In this document: piece by piece, positions 17,985 to 26,852 of the stretch
How positions within the stretch are numbered: position 1 is the first letter of the stretch
Layout of the letters: each line of letters begins with the position of its first letter
Assembly (NCBI RefSeq): GCF_037893185.1
Contig: NZ_CP140772.1
Span: 6,200,001-6,264,000 of the forward strand
Reading direction: 5' to 3'
Length of the DNA stretch: 64,000 bases
Source: Chitinophaga sp. 180180018-3
GTDB lineage: Bacteria > Bacteroidota > Bacteroidia > Chitinophagales > Chitinophagaceae
Position numbers and translations under genes: made by a program
Notes under the pieces: generated by a model
The model's input: only the letters and a program-made list of their open reading frames with translations
Told to the model about the DNA's origin: nothing
The model's database searches: none

Positions 17985-18410
17985 CTATAATTGGGGGTTG
18001 GTGAAAATTTTCATCTCACACTGTGCCATCACGCGGCCATCATACATTACTTTTCCGGTTACCATAGTGGCGTTAAATACTTCTCCTCCTATCTCAATAA
18101 TGGTTTCGATCATTTGTCCGGCAGGTGGGAGTTCCAGTATTTCAAGGTCTTTCACGGCGCCTATGAATCCGAGTGGCACAGGGGCATTCTCTTGTTTGGC
18201 GATATAACCGATGCGGGCAGCGGCAGTTTGAGCGATATTCTCCATCAGGCCGGGAGCGGTGAGTACGCCATCTTCCACAAAAACATTATCCTGAGCAATA
18301 TGCAAACCGGTACGGGTTACCGGGCCATCCACCGCCAGGATGCCGCTAATCATCACAATGGGTGTACGTTGCGGGATATACGCGGTAATATCATCAGTAT
18401 GAATAAACAT
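17985..18410 (-). CDS. Hotdog dehydratase-like protein with catalytic Glu but no His (ApeP-like)
   Basis: 141 residues, hotdog fold. The helix motif APGLMENIAQTAAA has the Glu (Glu57) used by FabA/FabZ-type dehydratases, and the preceding FVEDGVLTAPG aligns with FPGHPIMPG of FabZ without gaps; the residue at the catalytic His position is Val43. Alone it should be inactive or weak, but together with the dehydratase at 7667-8026 (His present, Glu replaced by Gln) it could complete a heterodimeric active site at the dimer interface. Similar to the ApeP subunit of aryl-polyene synthases. Confidence 0.75.
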   Translation of the reverse strand: MFIHTDDITAYIPQRTPIVMISGILAVDGPVTRTGLHIAQDNVFVEDGVLTAPGLMENIAQTAAARIGYIAKQENAPVPLGFIGAVKDLEILELPPAGQMIETIIEIGGEVFNATMVTGKVMYDGRVMAQCEMKIFTNPQL

Positions 18411-18485
18411 CAGTGCAAGTTATTATTAAATGTGAAACACGAAATAAATAGAATTATACGAAATTATTAACAGTATAAACACGGT

Positions 18486-19361
18486 TTATTCCCAAAAATC
18501 GTAATAATTGAACCATTGCACCGGATAACGACGTACTTTTTCTGTTATTTGCGCCACAAAATCATTCAGGGCATTTTCCACCCCCTGGTTACGGCGCCCG
18601 TGGTACTGGTGCGGCTCGCTTGCGTAAAAATGGTAGTGGGTGGAAGATTCCTTAAAAGCAAATACCATCGACACCGGCACCCGGAACGTGGCCGCCAGCA
18701 GGAACGGGCCTACCGGGAAACGGGCTTCCTGGCCTAAGAACGAGGCAGATATCGTTTTGTTACCTGGCAGAAAGCGATCGGCATGCATACATACCAATTC
18801 TTTGTTATTCAACGCTTCATTAATGGCATAAATATGCGACAGATCATCACGGATGACAATGATATTCATATTCCGGCCACCGGTAACGTCTGAGAGGTAG
18901 TCTTTGATACGCTGGTGTTCCCCATCGAACATCACTATGTTAATCCGGGCCTGCAGACGGGTAAAAAGATGCCCCGCTACTTCCCAGTTACCCAGATGAG
19001 CGCTCAGCAGAATGCCGCCTTTGCCGCCGGCTACCATCTCCCTCAGATAATGTTCACCCTCAAATTCAAATGAAAATTTATTGGCAAGGCCTGCCATTAC
19101 CACTATCTTGTCTATCAGTGTTTGCCCGAAAATATAATAGTTGCGATATAGGTTTATCAGGGCCCGCCACGAGCCATAGCCAGCTTTTTTACGCAAATAG
19201 CTATAGATGGGCTTTGAGGAACTCCAGGAAAAAACAAAGTAGTAAAAAGCAACAAATCTCAACAAAAGATAGGCAGGTGCAACGCCTCCATGTTTAAGCA
19301 GGAAAACAAAACAACTGTACCCTAACTTATTTCCTTTGGACTTTCCTTGCCAGGATGGCAT
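18486..19361 (-). CDS. LpxL/HtrB-family acyltransferase
   Basis: 291 residues with the LPLAT signature SAHLGNWEVAG (His-x4-Glu) and a later MHADRFLPGN region in the place of the substrate-binding motif. A hydrophobic stretch near residues 28-48 (APAYLLLRFVAFYYFVF) suggests membrane association. The start ATG overlaps the stop of the ACP gene (TAATG at 19359-19363), so the upstream ACP may be the acyl donor. In aryl-polyene clusters such enzymes are thought to attach the polyene to a lipid or sugar; this is an inference here. A 75-bp AT-rich spacer follows. Confidence 0.82.
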   Translation of the reverse strand: MPSWQGKSKGNKLGYSCFVFLLKHGGVAPAYLLLRFVAFYYFVFSWSSSKPIYSYLRKKAGYGSWRALINLYRNYYIFGQTLIDKIVVMAGLANKFSFEFEGEHYLREMVAGGKGGILLSAHLGNWEVAGHLFTRLQARINIVMFDGEHQRIKDYLSDVTGGRNMNIIVIRDDLSHIYAINEALNNKELVCMHADRFLPGNKTISASFLGQEARFPVGPFLLAATFRVPVSMVFAFKESSTHYHFYASEPHQYHGRRNQGVENALNDFVAQITEKVRRYPVQWFNYYDFWE

Positions 19362-19618
19362 TATACCAGCTCTTTTTGTTGTACACGGGTGGCTACATAG
19401 TTGTAGAAATCCTGGAAGGTGCTGATAGACTGAAAATCTTCCGGATTTACTTTGAATCCGAAGTTATCTTCTATTACCACTACCATGTCGATATAATCCA
19501 GGCTATCCAGATCCAGCGTGGATTTCATATTTGCTTCAGGTTTAATTGTTTCGGGGTTTGCTTCAAACTCCTCTACCAGAAACTTATTCGTAACAGTTAT
19601 AATTTCTCTAATATCCAT
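19361..19618 (-). CDS. Acyl carrier protein (second)
   Basis: 85 residues with the attachment site LDLDSLDYIDMVVVIEDNFG, Ser39. Longer acidic helix II and the EDNFGFKV segment are standard carrier-protein features. It is translationally coupled to the LpxL-like acyltransferase and lies 105 bp after a ketosynthase gene, so it may carry the finished chain to the acyltransferase. Confidence 0.88.
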   Translation of the reverse strand: MDIREIITVTNKFLVEEFEANPETIKPEANMKSTLDLDSLDYIDMVVVIEDNFGFKVNPEDFQSISTFQDFYNYVATRVQQKELV

Positions 19619-19723
19619 ATAGTGTGAAATCAGATATAGGTCTTTTGATAAAATTTGGTTTTTCCCATCAGCTCTATTCGGCTATCTGTATGTCCTAATA
19701 TCTGGCGCCAAAGTTAAGCATAT

Positions 19724-20950
19724 TTATTTTCCATTCCATCCCCTTACAATCAGAGATGAATTTGTTCCTCCAAAGCCAAAAGAGTTGGACAAAAATATAT
19801 TAAAATTTTTATTAATTGTGCTGCTAACGATATTTAATCTGGCTGCATCATCATCGGGGTTATCCAGATTGATATTGGGGGCAATGAAGCCGTTTTGCAT
19901 CATTAGCATGGAATAGACGATTTCGCTGGCTCCGGCCATCCAGCATTCGTGGCCGGTCATAGACTTAGTGGAGCTGACATAAGGCCTGGTAGCGCCAAAC
20001 ACTTCGTGAATAGCCTTTGCTTCACTGGCATCGCCGGCCGCTGTAGAAGTAGCATGGGCGTTAATGTATTCGATATCGCCGGGCTGCAAACCCGCATCCT
20101 GCAATGCAATCTGGAGGGACCTCACAGGGCCTTCCACCGTTGGATTGGAAATATGAGCGCCATTGGAAGAAAAACCGTAGCCCAATACTTCGCCGAGGAT
20201 GTTTGCTCCTCTGCGTTGAGCAGATTCCAGGCTTTCCAGGATCACGGTAGCCGCCCCACCACTGGGCACCAGGCCGTCGCGGTCGCGATCGAACGGACGG
20301 GAAGCCCGGGTTGGATCATTTTCCCTGACTGAAAAGGCAGCAATGGCATCAAAATTTCCCATGGCGTATACATTCACTTCCTGCGCGCCACCACAGATCA
20401 CCGCATCCTGCATACCGCTCCGGATGAACATATAACCCAGCCCTATTGCATGAGAACCACTGGCACAAGCTGCGCTGACGGTGAAATTCACGCCTCTCAG
20501 CTTGAAAATAGTAGCCAGGTTCATATTAACGGTAGAGTTCATGGTCTGGAATACAGACCCGGAACCCACCAGCATTGTGTCTTTCTTGGCCCGCATGATA
20601 TCATTCGCCTCTACTGTGGGCCTGGCACAGCTATCATTGCCATACAGCAGCCCTATCGGAGTAGAATCTATATACTCCTGCGTAATCCCTGCCTGTGCGA
20701 GTGCTTCCCGGGTTGCCATATAGGCAAATTCCGCCTGCTCAGGCATCATCAGCCTGGAACGGCGATCGAGTAAGCCTTTCAGCTCAGGTCTTTCAATATA
20801 TCCTGTTAAACCGGAACGATATCCAAATGCCTTTCTTTCCGGGTCCAGCACAATCCCTGATTTACCCTGGTACAATGAATCCTTCACTTCCTGCATATCC
20901 TTTCCAATGCAGGAATAAATGCCCATTCCGGTGATCACAACTCGATTCAT
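19724..20950 (-). CDS. Beta-ketoacyl-ACP synthase (FabF/FabB-type)
   Basis: 408 residues starting MNRVVITGMGIYSCIGKDM, a classic KAS II N-terminus. Cys162 lies in VSAACASGSHAIG; His residues are in INAHATSTAAGD and KSMTGHECWMAG. It is the most housekeeping-like of the cluster ketosynthases, and is the third gene after the promoter, following the ammonia-lyase and ketoreductase. It may extend the 4-coumaroyl starter or act with the ketoreductase. ApeR-like by position; not certain. Confidence 0.85.
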   Translation of the reverse strand: MNRVVITGMGIYSCIGKDMQEVKDSLYQGKSGIVLDPERKAFGYRSGLTGYIERPELKGLLDRRSRLMMPEQAEFAYMATREALAQAGITQEYIDSTPIGLLYGNDSCARPTVEANDIMRAKKDTMLVGSGSVFQTMNSTVNMNLATIFKLRGVNFTVSAACASGSHAIGLGYMFIRSGMQDAVICGGAQEVNVYAMGNFDAIAAFSVRENDPTRASRPFDRDRDGLVPSGGAATVILESLESAQRRGANILGEVLGYGFSSNGAHISNPTVEGPVRSLQIALQDAGLQPGDIEYINAHATSTAAGDASEAKAIHEVFGATRPYVSSTKSMTGHECWMAGASEIVYSMLMMQNGFIAPNINLDNPDDDAARLNIVSSTINKNFNIFLSNSFGFGGTNSSLIVRGWNGK

Positions 20951-20983
20951 AGTCTTTAGTCTTTAGCCTTTAGTCTTTAGCTA
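20951..20983. repeat. Heptad tract (tctttag)n between ketoreductase and ketosynthase genes
   Basis: The 30-bp gap between the two genes is made of consecutive tctttag/cctttag heptads and ends in the stop codon of the ketoreductase. A related tract (ctaaaga units) is found at 43585-43612. Confidence 0.6.
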
Positions 20984-21712
20984 CGTATGCAGCCCTCCAT
21001 TGATATTCAGCACCTCTCCGGTGATGTAGCCTGCTGATTTTGAAGCCAGGAATGCTACGGCATCAGCAACTTCTTCAGGGGTGCCAAAACGGTTCATGGG
21101 AACCTGTGCCGCCAGTTCTTTTTCATTCAGCTCTGCTGTCATATCCGTTCTGATAAATCCCGGTGCGATGGCATTCACTGTCACGCCACGCTTCGCTACT
21201 TCCTGCGCCAGCGCCTTGGTAGCACCAATAACCCCGGCCTTGGCCGCGGAATAGTTGGTTTGCCCCGGAAGGCCCTTGATACCAGACAGCGACACCATGT
21301 TGATGATGCGCCCGTAGCGCTTTAATAACATGCTGTTCAATACCTGTTTGGTAACATTATAAAAACCGTTCAAACTGATGTTCAATACATTTCCCCACTG
21401 TGCATCCGTCATCCAGAACATCAGGGAATCTTCCCTGATACCTGCATTATTCACCAGCACTTCTATCTGATGCTCTTCTTTATGCTGCTCTAACCATCCG
21501 CCCAGTACGCGTTGTACTTCTTCCCCATCGCCAACGTTGAAAGGCAACAGCTCTCCTGTACTGCCTTTGGCCTTCACGGCTTCCAGGGTTTCCTGTGCGG
21601 CTGTTTCATTGCCTTTATAATTGATCAGCACATGATAGCCTGCTTCTGCCATCCTTATGCACACTGCCTTTCCGATTCCTCTGGACCCGCCTGTTACTAA
21701 TGCACACTTCAT
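20981..21712 (-). CDS. 3-oxoacyl-ACP reductase, SDR family (FabG-like)
   Basis: 243 residues, short-chain dehydrogenase/reductase. Cofactor motif TGGSRGIGKAV, then NNAG, the catalytic Ser in NMVSLSGIKG and YSAAKAG (Tyr-x3-Lys), and the FabG-type VNAIAPGFIRTDM. It should reduce 3-ketoacyl-ACP intermediates with NADPH before dehydration by the hotdog pair, giving the conjugated chain. Equivalent to the ApeQ function. It lies 48 bp after the ammonia-lyase gene. Confidence 0.9.
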   Translation of the reverse strand: MKCALVTGGSRGIGKAVCIRMAEAGYHVLINYKGNETAAQETLEAVKAKGSTGELLPFNVGDGEEVQRVLGGWLEQHKEEHQIEVLVNNAGIREDSLMFWMTDAQWGNVLNISLNGFYNVTKQVLNSMLLKRYGRIINMVSLSGIKGLPGQTNYSAAKAGVIGATKALAQEVAKRGVTVNAIAPGFIRTDMTAELNEKELAAQVPMNRFGTPEEVADAVAFLASKSAGYITGEVLNINGGLHT

Positions 21713-21760
21713 TGAATTACAAATTACTTATTAAGAATTATGGTATTCCCCGGCACTTTA

Positions 21761-23296
21761 TCAGAACTGGACGGGTACGTTCTTAACCAGGTACTCTTTA
21801 ATTTGCTGAAGATCTTTATAGCGTGGACTGTCGTCGATAAATTTAGGAAAAATTGCCCGCACTTCCGTGTATACTTTATGGGAGAAGGCTGCCAACCGGT
21901 CCTGGCAATTCAGATAGTCCACTGCCTGCAACATAGTCATCAGCTGAATAGTCAATACCTGGAAAGTATTCTCTATAACTTTGCTTGTCATGATAGCAGC
22001 ATTGCATCCCATGCTCACTATATCCTGGTTATCGTTGTTATTCGGGATGCTGTGTACGTACATCGGGAACGATAAGGTCTGGTTTTCCGCCACTGTTGAT
22101 GTAGCTGTAAACTGCACGCCCTGCATTCCAAAATTGAAGCCAAGTTTGCCCAGGTTCATAAACGGCGGGAACTTGTGGTTCAGCTTTTCATTGAGCAGGT
22201 AGTTCAGCTGGCGCTCTGAGAGCATCGACAGTTTGGTGATGGCAATCTTGATTTTGTCCATCTCCAGTGAAACATAATCCCCGTGGAAGTTACCACCGTG
22301 GAAAACATTTTCCAGTGTATGGTCTACCACCGGGTTATCACTTACGGAATTCAGCTCCTGTACCACCAGCTTTTCTGCCTGCATCAGCGTATCGTACACA
22401 GGGCCCAGTATCTGGGGTACGCAGCGGAGTGAATAATATTCCTGTACTTTATCTTTAAAAATCTCTTCTTCCAGTTCTTTATACAGGTGATCAGGGCGAT
22501 GGCGTACCATCTTACTGCCCCTGAGTACATTCCTCATGCTGGCAGCAATCTGTTGCTGACCGGTATGTTTTTTTACGGCATTAAGTTCGGCAGACAGATG
22601 ATCGTCGAAGGCTTCTACAATTTCGTTGATCATGGCCGACATGACTACCGACCAGCCCAGCAATTTCTTTGCTTCAATCAGGTTCACCAGTCCCACTCCT
22701 GTCATGGCGGAGGTGCCGTTGATGATGGCCAGGCCTTCCCTTACATGAATGCCGATGGGCTTCAGCTGCAGCTTTGCGAAAATTTCTGCAGTTGGCTGAT
22801 ACTTACCTTCGTACCATACTTCCCCTTCGCCAATCAGCACCAGGGCCAGATGGGCCAGCTGTACAAGGTCGCCGCTGGCACCTACCCCTCCATGTTCAAA
22901 TATGCAGGGATATACGTTTTTATTGATCAGGTCTCTCAGCAGTTCCACTACTTCCGGGTGTATGCCGGAATGAGCCTGCATAAAGCTACTCAAACGGGCC
23001 AGCATCAAAGCTTTGGTATGCAATGGCGACATACAGTTGCCAGCTCCGGAGCTGTGGCTGCGGATCAGGTTGTACTGCAGCTGGAAGGTATCTTCGTCGC
23101 TGATACGATACTGGGCCATCGGGCCGAAACCCGTGTTGATACCATAGATCAGCTTTTTGGCCGAAAATGTTTTAAGAAACTGATAGCTTGCTTCCACCTG
23201 CTGCATTGCTGCGGGGTCTAAGGCCAGCGTTTCTCCGCCCAAAATCACCCTGTACACTTCTTCCAGGGACAGTGCCTTACTTCCTATTGCAACCAT
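21761..23296 (-). CDS. Aromatic amino acid ammonia-lyase, probably tyrosine ammonia-lyase
   Basis: 511 residues of the HAL/PAL/TAL family. The MIO-forming triad is Ala140-Ser141-Gly142 in GGVGASGDLVQLAHL, the catalytic Tyr51 is in YGINTGFG, and FNFGMQGVQFTATSTVAENQ and SIPNNNDNQDIVSMG are conserved family motifs. The sequence around IRSHSSG matches what I recall of the Flavobacterium johnsoniae tyrosine ammonia-lyase, which lies in a flexirubin cluster, so 4-coumarate as starter of the aryl polyene is the likely product. No hut genes are near, which argues against histidine degradation. First gene after the promoter at 23338-23368. Confidence 0.85.
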   Translation of the reverse strand: MVAIGSKALSLEEVYRVILGGETLALDPAAMQQVEASYQFLKTFSAKKLIYGINTGFGPMAQYRISDEDTFQLQYNLIRSHSSGAGNCMSPLHTKALMLARLSSFMQAHSGIHPEVVELLRDLINKNVYPCIFEHGGVGASGDLVQLAHLALVLIGEGEVWYEGKYQPTAEIFAKLQLKPIGIHVREGLAIINGTSAMTGVGLVNLIEAKKLLGWSVVMSAMINEIVEAFDDHLSAELNAVKKHTGQQQIAASMRNVLRGSKMVRHRPDHLYKELEEEIFKDKVQEYYSLRCVPQILGPVYDTLMQAEKLVVQELNSVSDNPVVDHTLENVFHGGNFHGDYVSLEMDKIKIAITKLSMLSERQLNYLLNEKLNHKFPPFMNLGKLGFNFGMQGVQFTATSTVAENQTLSFPMYVHSIPNNNDNQDIVSMGCNAAIMTSKVIENTFQVLTIQLMTMLQAVDYLNCQDRLAAFSHKVYTEVRAIFPKFIDDSPRYKDLQQIKEYLVKNVPVQF

Positions 23297-23337
23297 TTTA
23301 TCTTAAATTAAATTATTTGTTTATGTAAAAAAGTGCT

Positions 23338-23368
23338 CAAAATTAGCATAAAGCTGGATTTCTCCAAA
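23338..23368 (-). promoter_or_regulatory. Promoter of the pigment operon (Bacteroidota consensus)
   Basis: On the minus strand the sequence reads TTTG, exactly 19 bp, then TAATTTTG, a full match to TTTG-N19-TAnnTTTG. The -7 box ends 42 bp upstream of the ammonia-lyase ATG, predicting a leader of about 35 nt. No comparable promoter was noticed in the short gaps further down, which supports one long transcript through position 1. Confidence 0.8.
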
Positions 23369-23444
23369 TAAATCACCTCTTCTCCGGTGTAATTCCGGGT
23401 AACTACGCATGCGGTTTCTACTGTTTTCATTTGGGGACAATCTT

Positions 23445-24734
23445 CTACTCTTCCGTAGCCGGCGGTGGTGGTGTGACCAGTATTTTATCCAACCGATGTG
23501 CATCCATGTCTACTATCTCAAATGTAAAACCGCGCCAGGTAAACTTTTCACCTGTTTGCGGGATATGCTCGAGATGATGCAGAATAAACCCTGCCAGGGT
23601 ATCAAAATCCTGCTCAAACTCCGTCATCCAGTCTTCCTTATCAAACTCCTCCAGAAAATCGTAAAAGGGGATCTGTGCATCTACCAGCCAGGTACCATCT
23701 TCCCGTTGCACCATTTCATAATCGTCATTTTCGGCGGTTTCCGGCATATCGCCTACAATCGCCTCCAATATATCGTTCAGGGTGATCATACCCAGAAATG
23801 TACCATATTCATCTACTATAAATGCCGCATGCAGGTGGGTTTCCTTGAATTTCTCCAGCACCTGGTAGGCCGTATTATTTTCCGGAACAAACAGCGGTTT
23901 GCGAATAATATCTGCCAGGGGAGCGGCTTTACCTACTACTGAATACAGATCCTTGATCGTTACCAACCCGCGGATACTGTCGATCTGCCCGTCGCATACC
24001 GGGTAAACAGAATGAAGGCTCTCATGGATCTTTTGCAGGTATTCCTCCGGCGCCTCGTTGATATCCAGCCAGGTAATATCATTCCGGTAAGTCATCAGGG
24101 AGGTAATATTACGGTCGCCCAGGTGAAACACCCTTTCAATAATCTCCTGTTCGGTTTCTTCTATCGCTCCGGATGTAGTGCCTTCATTAATGATGGCTTT
24201 GATCTCCTCTTCTGTTACATGAGGCTCATCAGTACGCAGGTTGAGCAATTTTACCAATGCCGCTGTGGATATACTCAGCAGCCATATAAACGGATAGGTA
24301 AGCCAGGAAAGCACGCTCATAGGCGTAGCCATTATTTTGGCAATATATTCCGGATAGGCAGTACCAATGCGTTTGGGCACCAGTTCGCCCAGTACCAGTG
24401 AAAAAAAAGTGATCACTACTACAATGATCACGGTCGATAATATACTGCTGTAGGGCTGTATCGAAGGAAAATTATTAAGCCAGGTCATTACATCCACTTT
24501 GATGTTATCACCTGCATATATACCCGTTAAGATGCCGATAAGGGTAATCCCTATTTGGACAGTAGAAAGAAAGGTGTCCGGATTTGTGGCCAGTTTTAAT
24601 GCTGTCTTTGCTTTTTCATCCCCTTTATTGGCCAGATTTTCCAATCGGATCTTCCTGGCTGAGGCCAATGCTACTTCCGACATCGAGAACAGGCCATTCA
24701 ATAATATGAGGATGAGGATAATGACGACTTCCAT
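23445..24734 (-). CDS. CNNM/CorC (HlyC) family transporter-like protein
   Basis: 429 residues from the ATG at 24734 (MEVVIILILILLNGLFSMSE); a start ten codons earlier would overlap the ZIP gene by 8 bp and is possible. Order of parts: DUF21/CNNM membrane domain with about four helices (1-190), a CBS pair (about 205-330, with LMTYRNDITWLD and LHAAFIVDEYG), and a C-terminal CorC_HlyC domain (about 345-425, with DTLAGFILHHLEHIPQ). The family is linked to Mg or Co efflux and cation homeostasis; its placement beside a ZIP transporter fits metal handling. Confidence 0.87.
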   Translation of the reverse strand: MEVVIILILILLNGLFSMSEVALASARKIRLENLANKGDEKAKTALKLATNPDTFLSTVQIGITLIGILTGIYAGDNIKVDVMTWLNNFPSIQPYSSILSTVIIVVVITFFSLVLGELVPKRIGTAYPEYIAKIMATPMSVLSWLTYPFIWLLSISTAALVKLLNLRTDEPHVTEEEIKAIINEGTTSGAIEETEQEIIERVFHLGDRNITSLMTYRNDITWLDINEAPEEYLQKIHESLHSVYPVCDGQIDSIRGLVTIKDLYSVVGKAAPLADIIRKPLFVPENNTAYQVLEKFKETHLHAAFIVDEYGTFLGMITLNDILEAIVGDMPETAENDDYEMVQREDGTWLVDAQIPFYDFLEEFDKEDWMTEFEQDFDTLAGFILHHLEHIPQTGEKFTWRGFTFEIVDMDAHRLDKILVTPPPPATEE

Positions 24735-24756
24735 ATATGAGCCTAAAAATAAAAAA

Positions 24757-25491
24757 TTATTCAAATATCAGGGTAAGAAAAGCCAAAACCAGTCCCAGGG
24801 CAATTGCCAGCACTTTTTTCCTGCTCAGTTCATGGTGTTTGGTACCGCTTTCATAGAAAATGGTGGTGGAAATATGCAGAAATGCACCTACTACCAGCGC
24901 CACTACATACACCAGGTAATGTTGCACCGTTTCGAAACGGCTACCCAGCCAGCCGGCCAATACTGCCGCCAGCGGCGTTACCAGCGCGAAAGCGATGAGT
25001 ATCCGCCACAGTGCCGCTTTAGTTTTATGGGCATGTATCATGACCGTCATCAGTGTCAATGCCTCGGGGATTTTGTGCGCAGCCACACCGGCCATCAGTG
25101 ATGGCAAAGCCGATTGATCGTCGTACCGGAAGCCCAGAGGCAGCCCTTCCATGAATGCATGAATAGACAGGCCCAGCAACAGTGGCATAACGGCAATATG
25201 GTGGTGATGCTGTTCCTGGGGCAAATGCGTATGCCCGTGTTCCATGCCGTGCGACAGCTGCTGCAGGAATACCTGCAGGAAAAAGCCCAGCACGATGTAC
25301 ACGCCTGCCTCGTGCCCCAGCTCATGGTACACTTCCGGCAGCAGGTGCATGATAATCACCCCGAAAAGAAAAGCTCCCGTAAATGCCAGGAGATAAATGG
25401 AGAAGTTAGCGTTGACCCGCTTTACCGTCATGGGTATCACCCCACCGGCAACGGTTGCAGCCAATATCAGTATCAGATAATTCCAGTTCAT
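24757..25491 (-). CDS. ZIP family metal transporter
   Basis: 244 residues, about eight hydrophobic helices. The family signatures are in the middle: a His-rich loop (MEHGHTHLPQEQHHHH), LGLSIHAFMEGLPLG (helix IV) and AAHKIPEALTL (helix V), where His and Glu bind the metal. It should import Zn or another divalent ion, or in some family members export it. Start overlaps the PAP2 gene by 4 bp (ATGA). Confidence 0.88.
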   Translation of the reverse strand: MNWNYLILILAATVAGGVIPMTVKRVNANFSIYLLAFTGAFLFGVIIMHLLPEVYHELGHEAGVYIVLGFFLQVFLQQLSHGMEHGHTHLPQEQHHHHIAVMPLLLGLSIHAFMEGLPLGFRYDDQSALPSLMAGVAAHKIPEALTLMTVMIHAHKTKAALWRILIAFALVTPLAAVLAGWLGSRFETVQHYLVYVVALVVGAFLHISTTIFYESGTKHHELSRKKVLAIALGLVLAFLTLIFE

Positions 25492-26066
25492 GATGTTTGT
25501 TCGGCCTCCAGCCTTATGCGGCGCTGAAAGAAGCTACCGCTGAGCAGCCCGATAAATGTGCCCAATATAGCACCACCCAGCACATCGAGCGGGTAATGCA
25601 CACCAACATACACCTGTGCATAAGCTATCACGGCAGCCCATGCAAAAAATAACCAGGTATACCGTTGAAACGCTGATTTCAGGGTAATAAAACAAAAAGT
25701 CCCCAGGGCGAAGTGATTGGCCGCATGATTAGAGGTAAAACTACCGCTCATCGGGCAATATGCTACCAATACTCTGGCATAGTGCGATACCACCGGGTCG
25801 CGGCATGGCCTCACCCTCGCAAAGGCACCTTTCAAGAATAAACTGCTCTGGTCCGCCACGGCAAAACATAACAGGAAGAACAGGATCCAGAAAAAACCTT
25901 TCCATCCGTAATTGATCGTCACAAACAACGCCAGGAAAAGGTACAAGGGCGCCCATACAAACGGCTCCCGCACAAATGGCAGGATTACATCCAGCACACC
26001 GTTATGCCACTGGCCATTAATATGAAAAAATAATCTGAGGTCTTCGCGCAAGATAGACTCAAGCAT
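25488..26066 (-). CDS. PAP2-family membrane phosphatase
   Basis: 192 residues, about five membrane helices. The three PAP2 motifs are visible: KGAFARVRP (K-x6-RP), GSFTSNHAA (variant of PSGH) and VGVHYPLDVLGGA (SRxxxxxHxxxD variant). It should dephosphorylate a lipid phosphate or undecaprenyl pyrophosphate on the outer face of the inner membrane. Neighbouring methyltransferase ends 2 bp upstream of its ATG. Confidence 0.87.
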   Translation of the reverse strand: MLESILREDLRLFFHINGQWHNGVLDVILPFVREPFVWAPLYLFLALFVTINYGWKGFFWILFFLLCFAVADQSSLFLKGAFARVRPCRDPVVSHYARVLVAYCPMSGSFTSNHAANHFALGTFCFITLKSAFQRYTWLFFAWAAVIAYAQVYVGVHYPLDVLGGAILGTFIGLLSGSFFQRRIRLEAEQTS

Positions 26067-26068
26067 GG

Positions 26069-26812
26069 CTATAATTTTGTGGCGATGATGATCTGGCGTG
26101 GTGAGCGTTGTTCATCATAGCTGTTAAAGTGATAGTCACCGAATATTTCCGTTATTTCAAGGCCCTGCCGGGCAAACATGGCCTCAAAATCCGTTCTGGT
26201 AAAGGCATTCACACGTTCTGTATAGGTAGCCCGCAACATCCGTTCCTTATCCAGTACATTAATCTGCTTAATGAACTTCGCAGCTTCCAGTTTCCGGTGT
26301 ATATCAAACACTACTCCGTCTTTCTCTTTCACCTCATCATATACCAGGTGGCTGGCTACGTAGCCGCTGTTCAGATAATCCAATACCAGCTTTCCGCCCG
26401 GTTTCAGGGCATTCCGAAGGGTACGCAGGGCATTATCGTTATCCCGCTGCGTATCGAAATATCCGAAGCTGGTGAAAAAATTAACTACTATATCGAAATA
26501 ATTTACCCGGAAGGGCAAACGCATATCATGCTGAAAGAAGCTCAGGTGCTCGTTTTCCAGCTTTTTAGCAATGTTGATGCTTTCAATGGAAAGATCTATC
26601 CCAGTCACATAAAAGCCCTTATCCGCCAGGTACTTTGCATGACGCCCCCTGCCACAGGCTACATCCAGCACATTGGCATCGGGCGCAGGACGCAGGTAGG
26701 CGAGCAATTTGTCAATAAATGCTGCCGCTTCCCTTTCGTCCCTGTTATCATATAACAGATGGTAATAAGGCGAATTGAACCAATCTTTAAACCAGGATTT
26801 ATCTACTTCCAT
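26069..26812 (-). CDS. Class I SAM-dependent methyltransferase
   Basis: 247 residues from the ATG at 26812 (MEVDKSWFKDWFNSPYYHLLY). The SAM-binding motif is VLDVACGRGRHAKYLADKGF with acidic GIDLS after strand 2, and FDIVVNFFTSFGYF at motif post-II. The N-terminal WFxxWFNSPYYHxLY pattern is common to a Bacteroidota methyltransferase group of unknown substrate. Located between the membrane phosphotransferase-like gene (26-bp gap to its stop, from 26853) and PAP2. Confidence 0.8.
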   Translation of the reverse strand: MEVDKSWFKDWFNSPYYHLLYDNRDEREAAAFIDKLLAYLRPAPDANVLDVACGRGRHAKYLADKGFYVTGIDLSIESINIAKKLENEHLSFFQHDMRLPFRVNYFDIVVNFFTSFGYFDTQRDNDNALRTLRNALKPGGKLVLDYLNSGYVASHLVYDEVKEKDGVVFDIHRKLEAAKFIKQINVLDKERMLRATYTERVNAFTRTDFEAMFARQGLEITEIFGDYHFNSYDEQRSPRQIIIATKL

Positions 26813-26852
26813 ATAAATAAAATACAAAATCTGTTTTTCCTCTGCTCAGTAC

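Noticed and set aside
20951..20983. CRISPR-like or other ordered repeat array
   Set aside because: Units are 7 bp, imperfect and without spacers; there are no cas genes.
22487..23221. 244-codon open frame on the plus strand
   Set aside because: It lies wholly opposite the ammonia-lyase gene with its conserved MIO motif, so it is a shadow frame.
21761..23296. Histidine ammonia-lyase (hutH) for histidine degradation
   Set aside because: No hutU, hutI or hutG is near, the gene heads a pigment operon, and its sequence resembles the flexirubin-linked tyrosine ammonia-lyase type. Substrate still needs assay.
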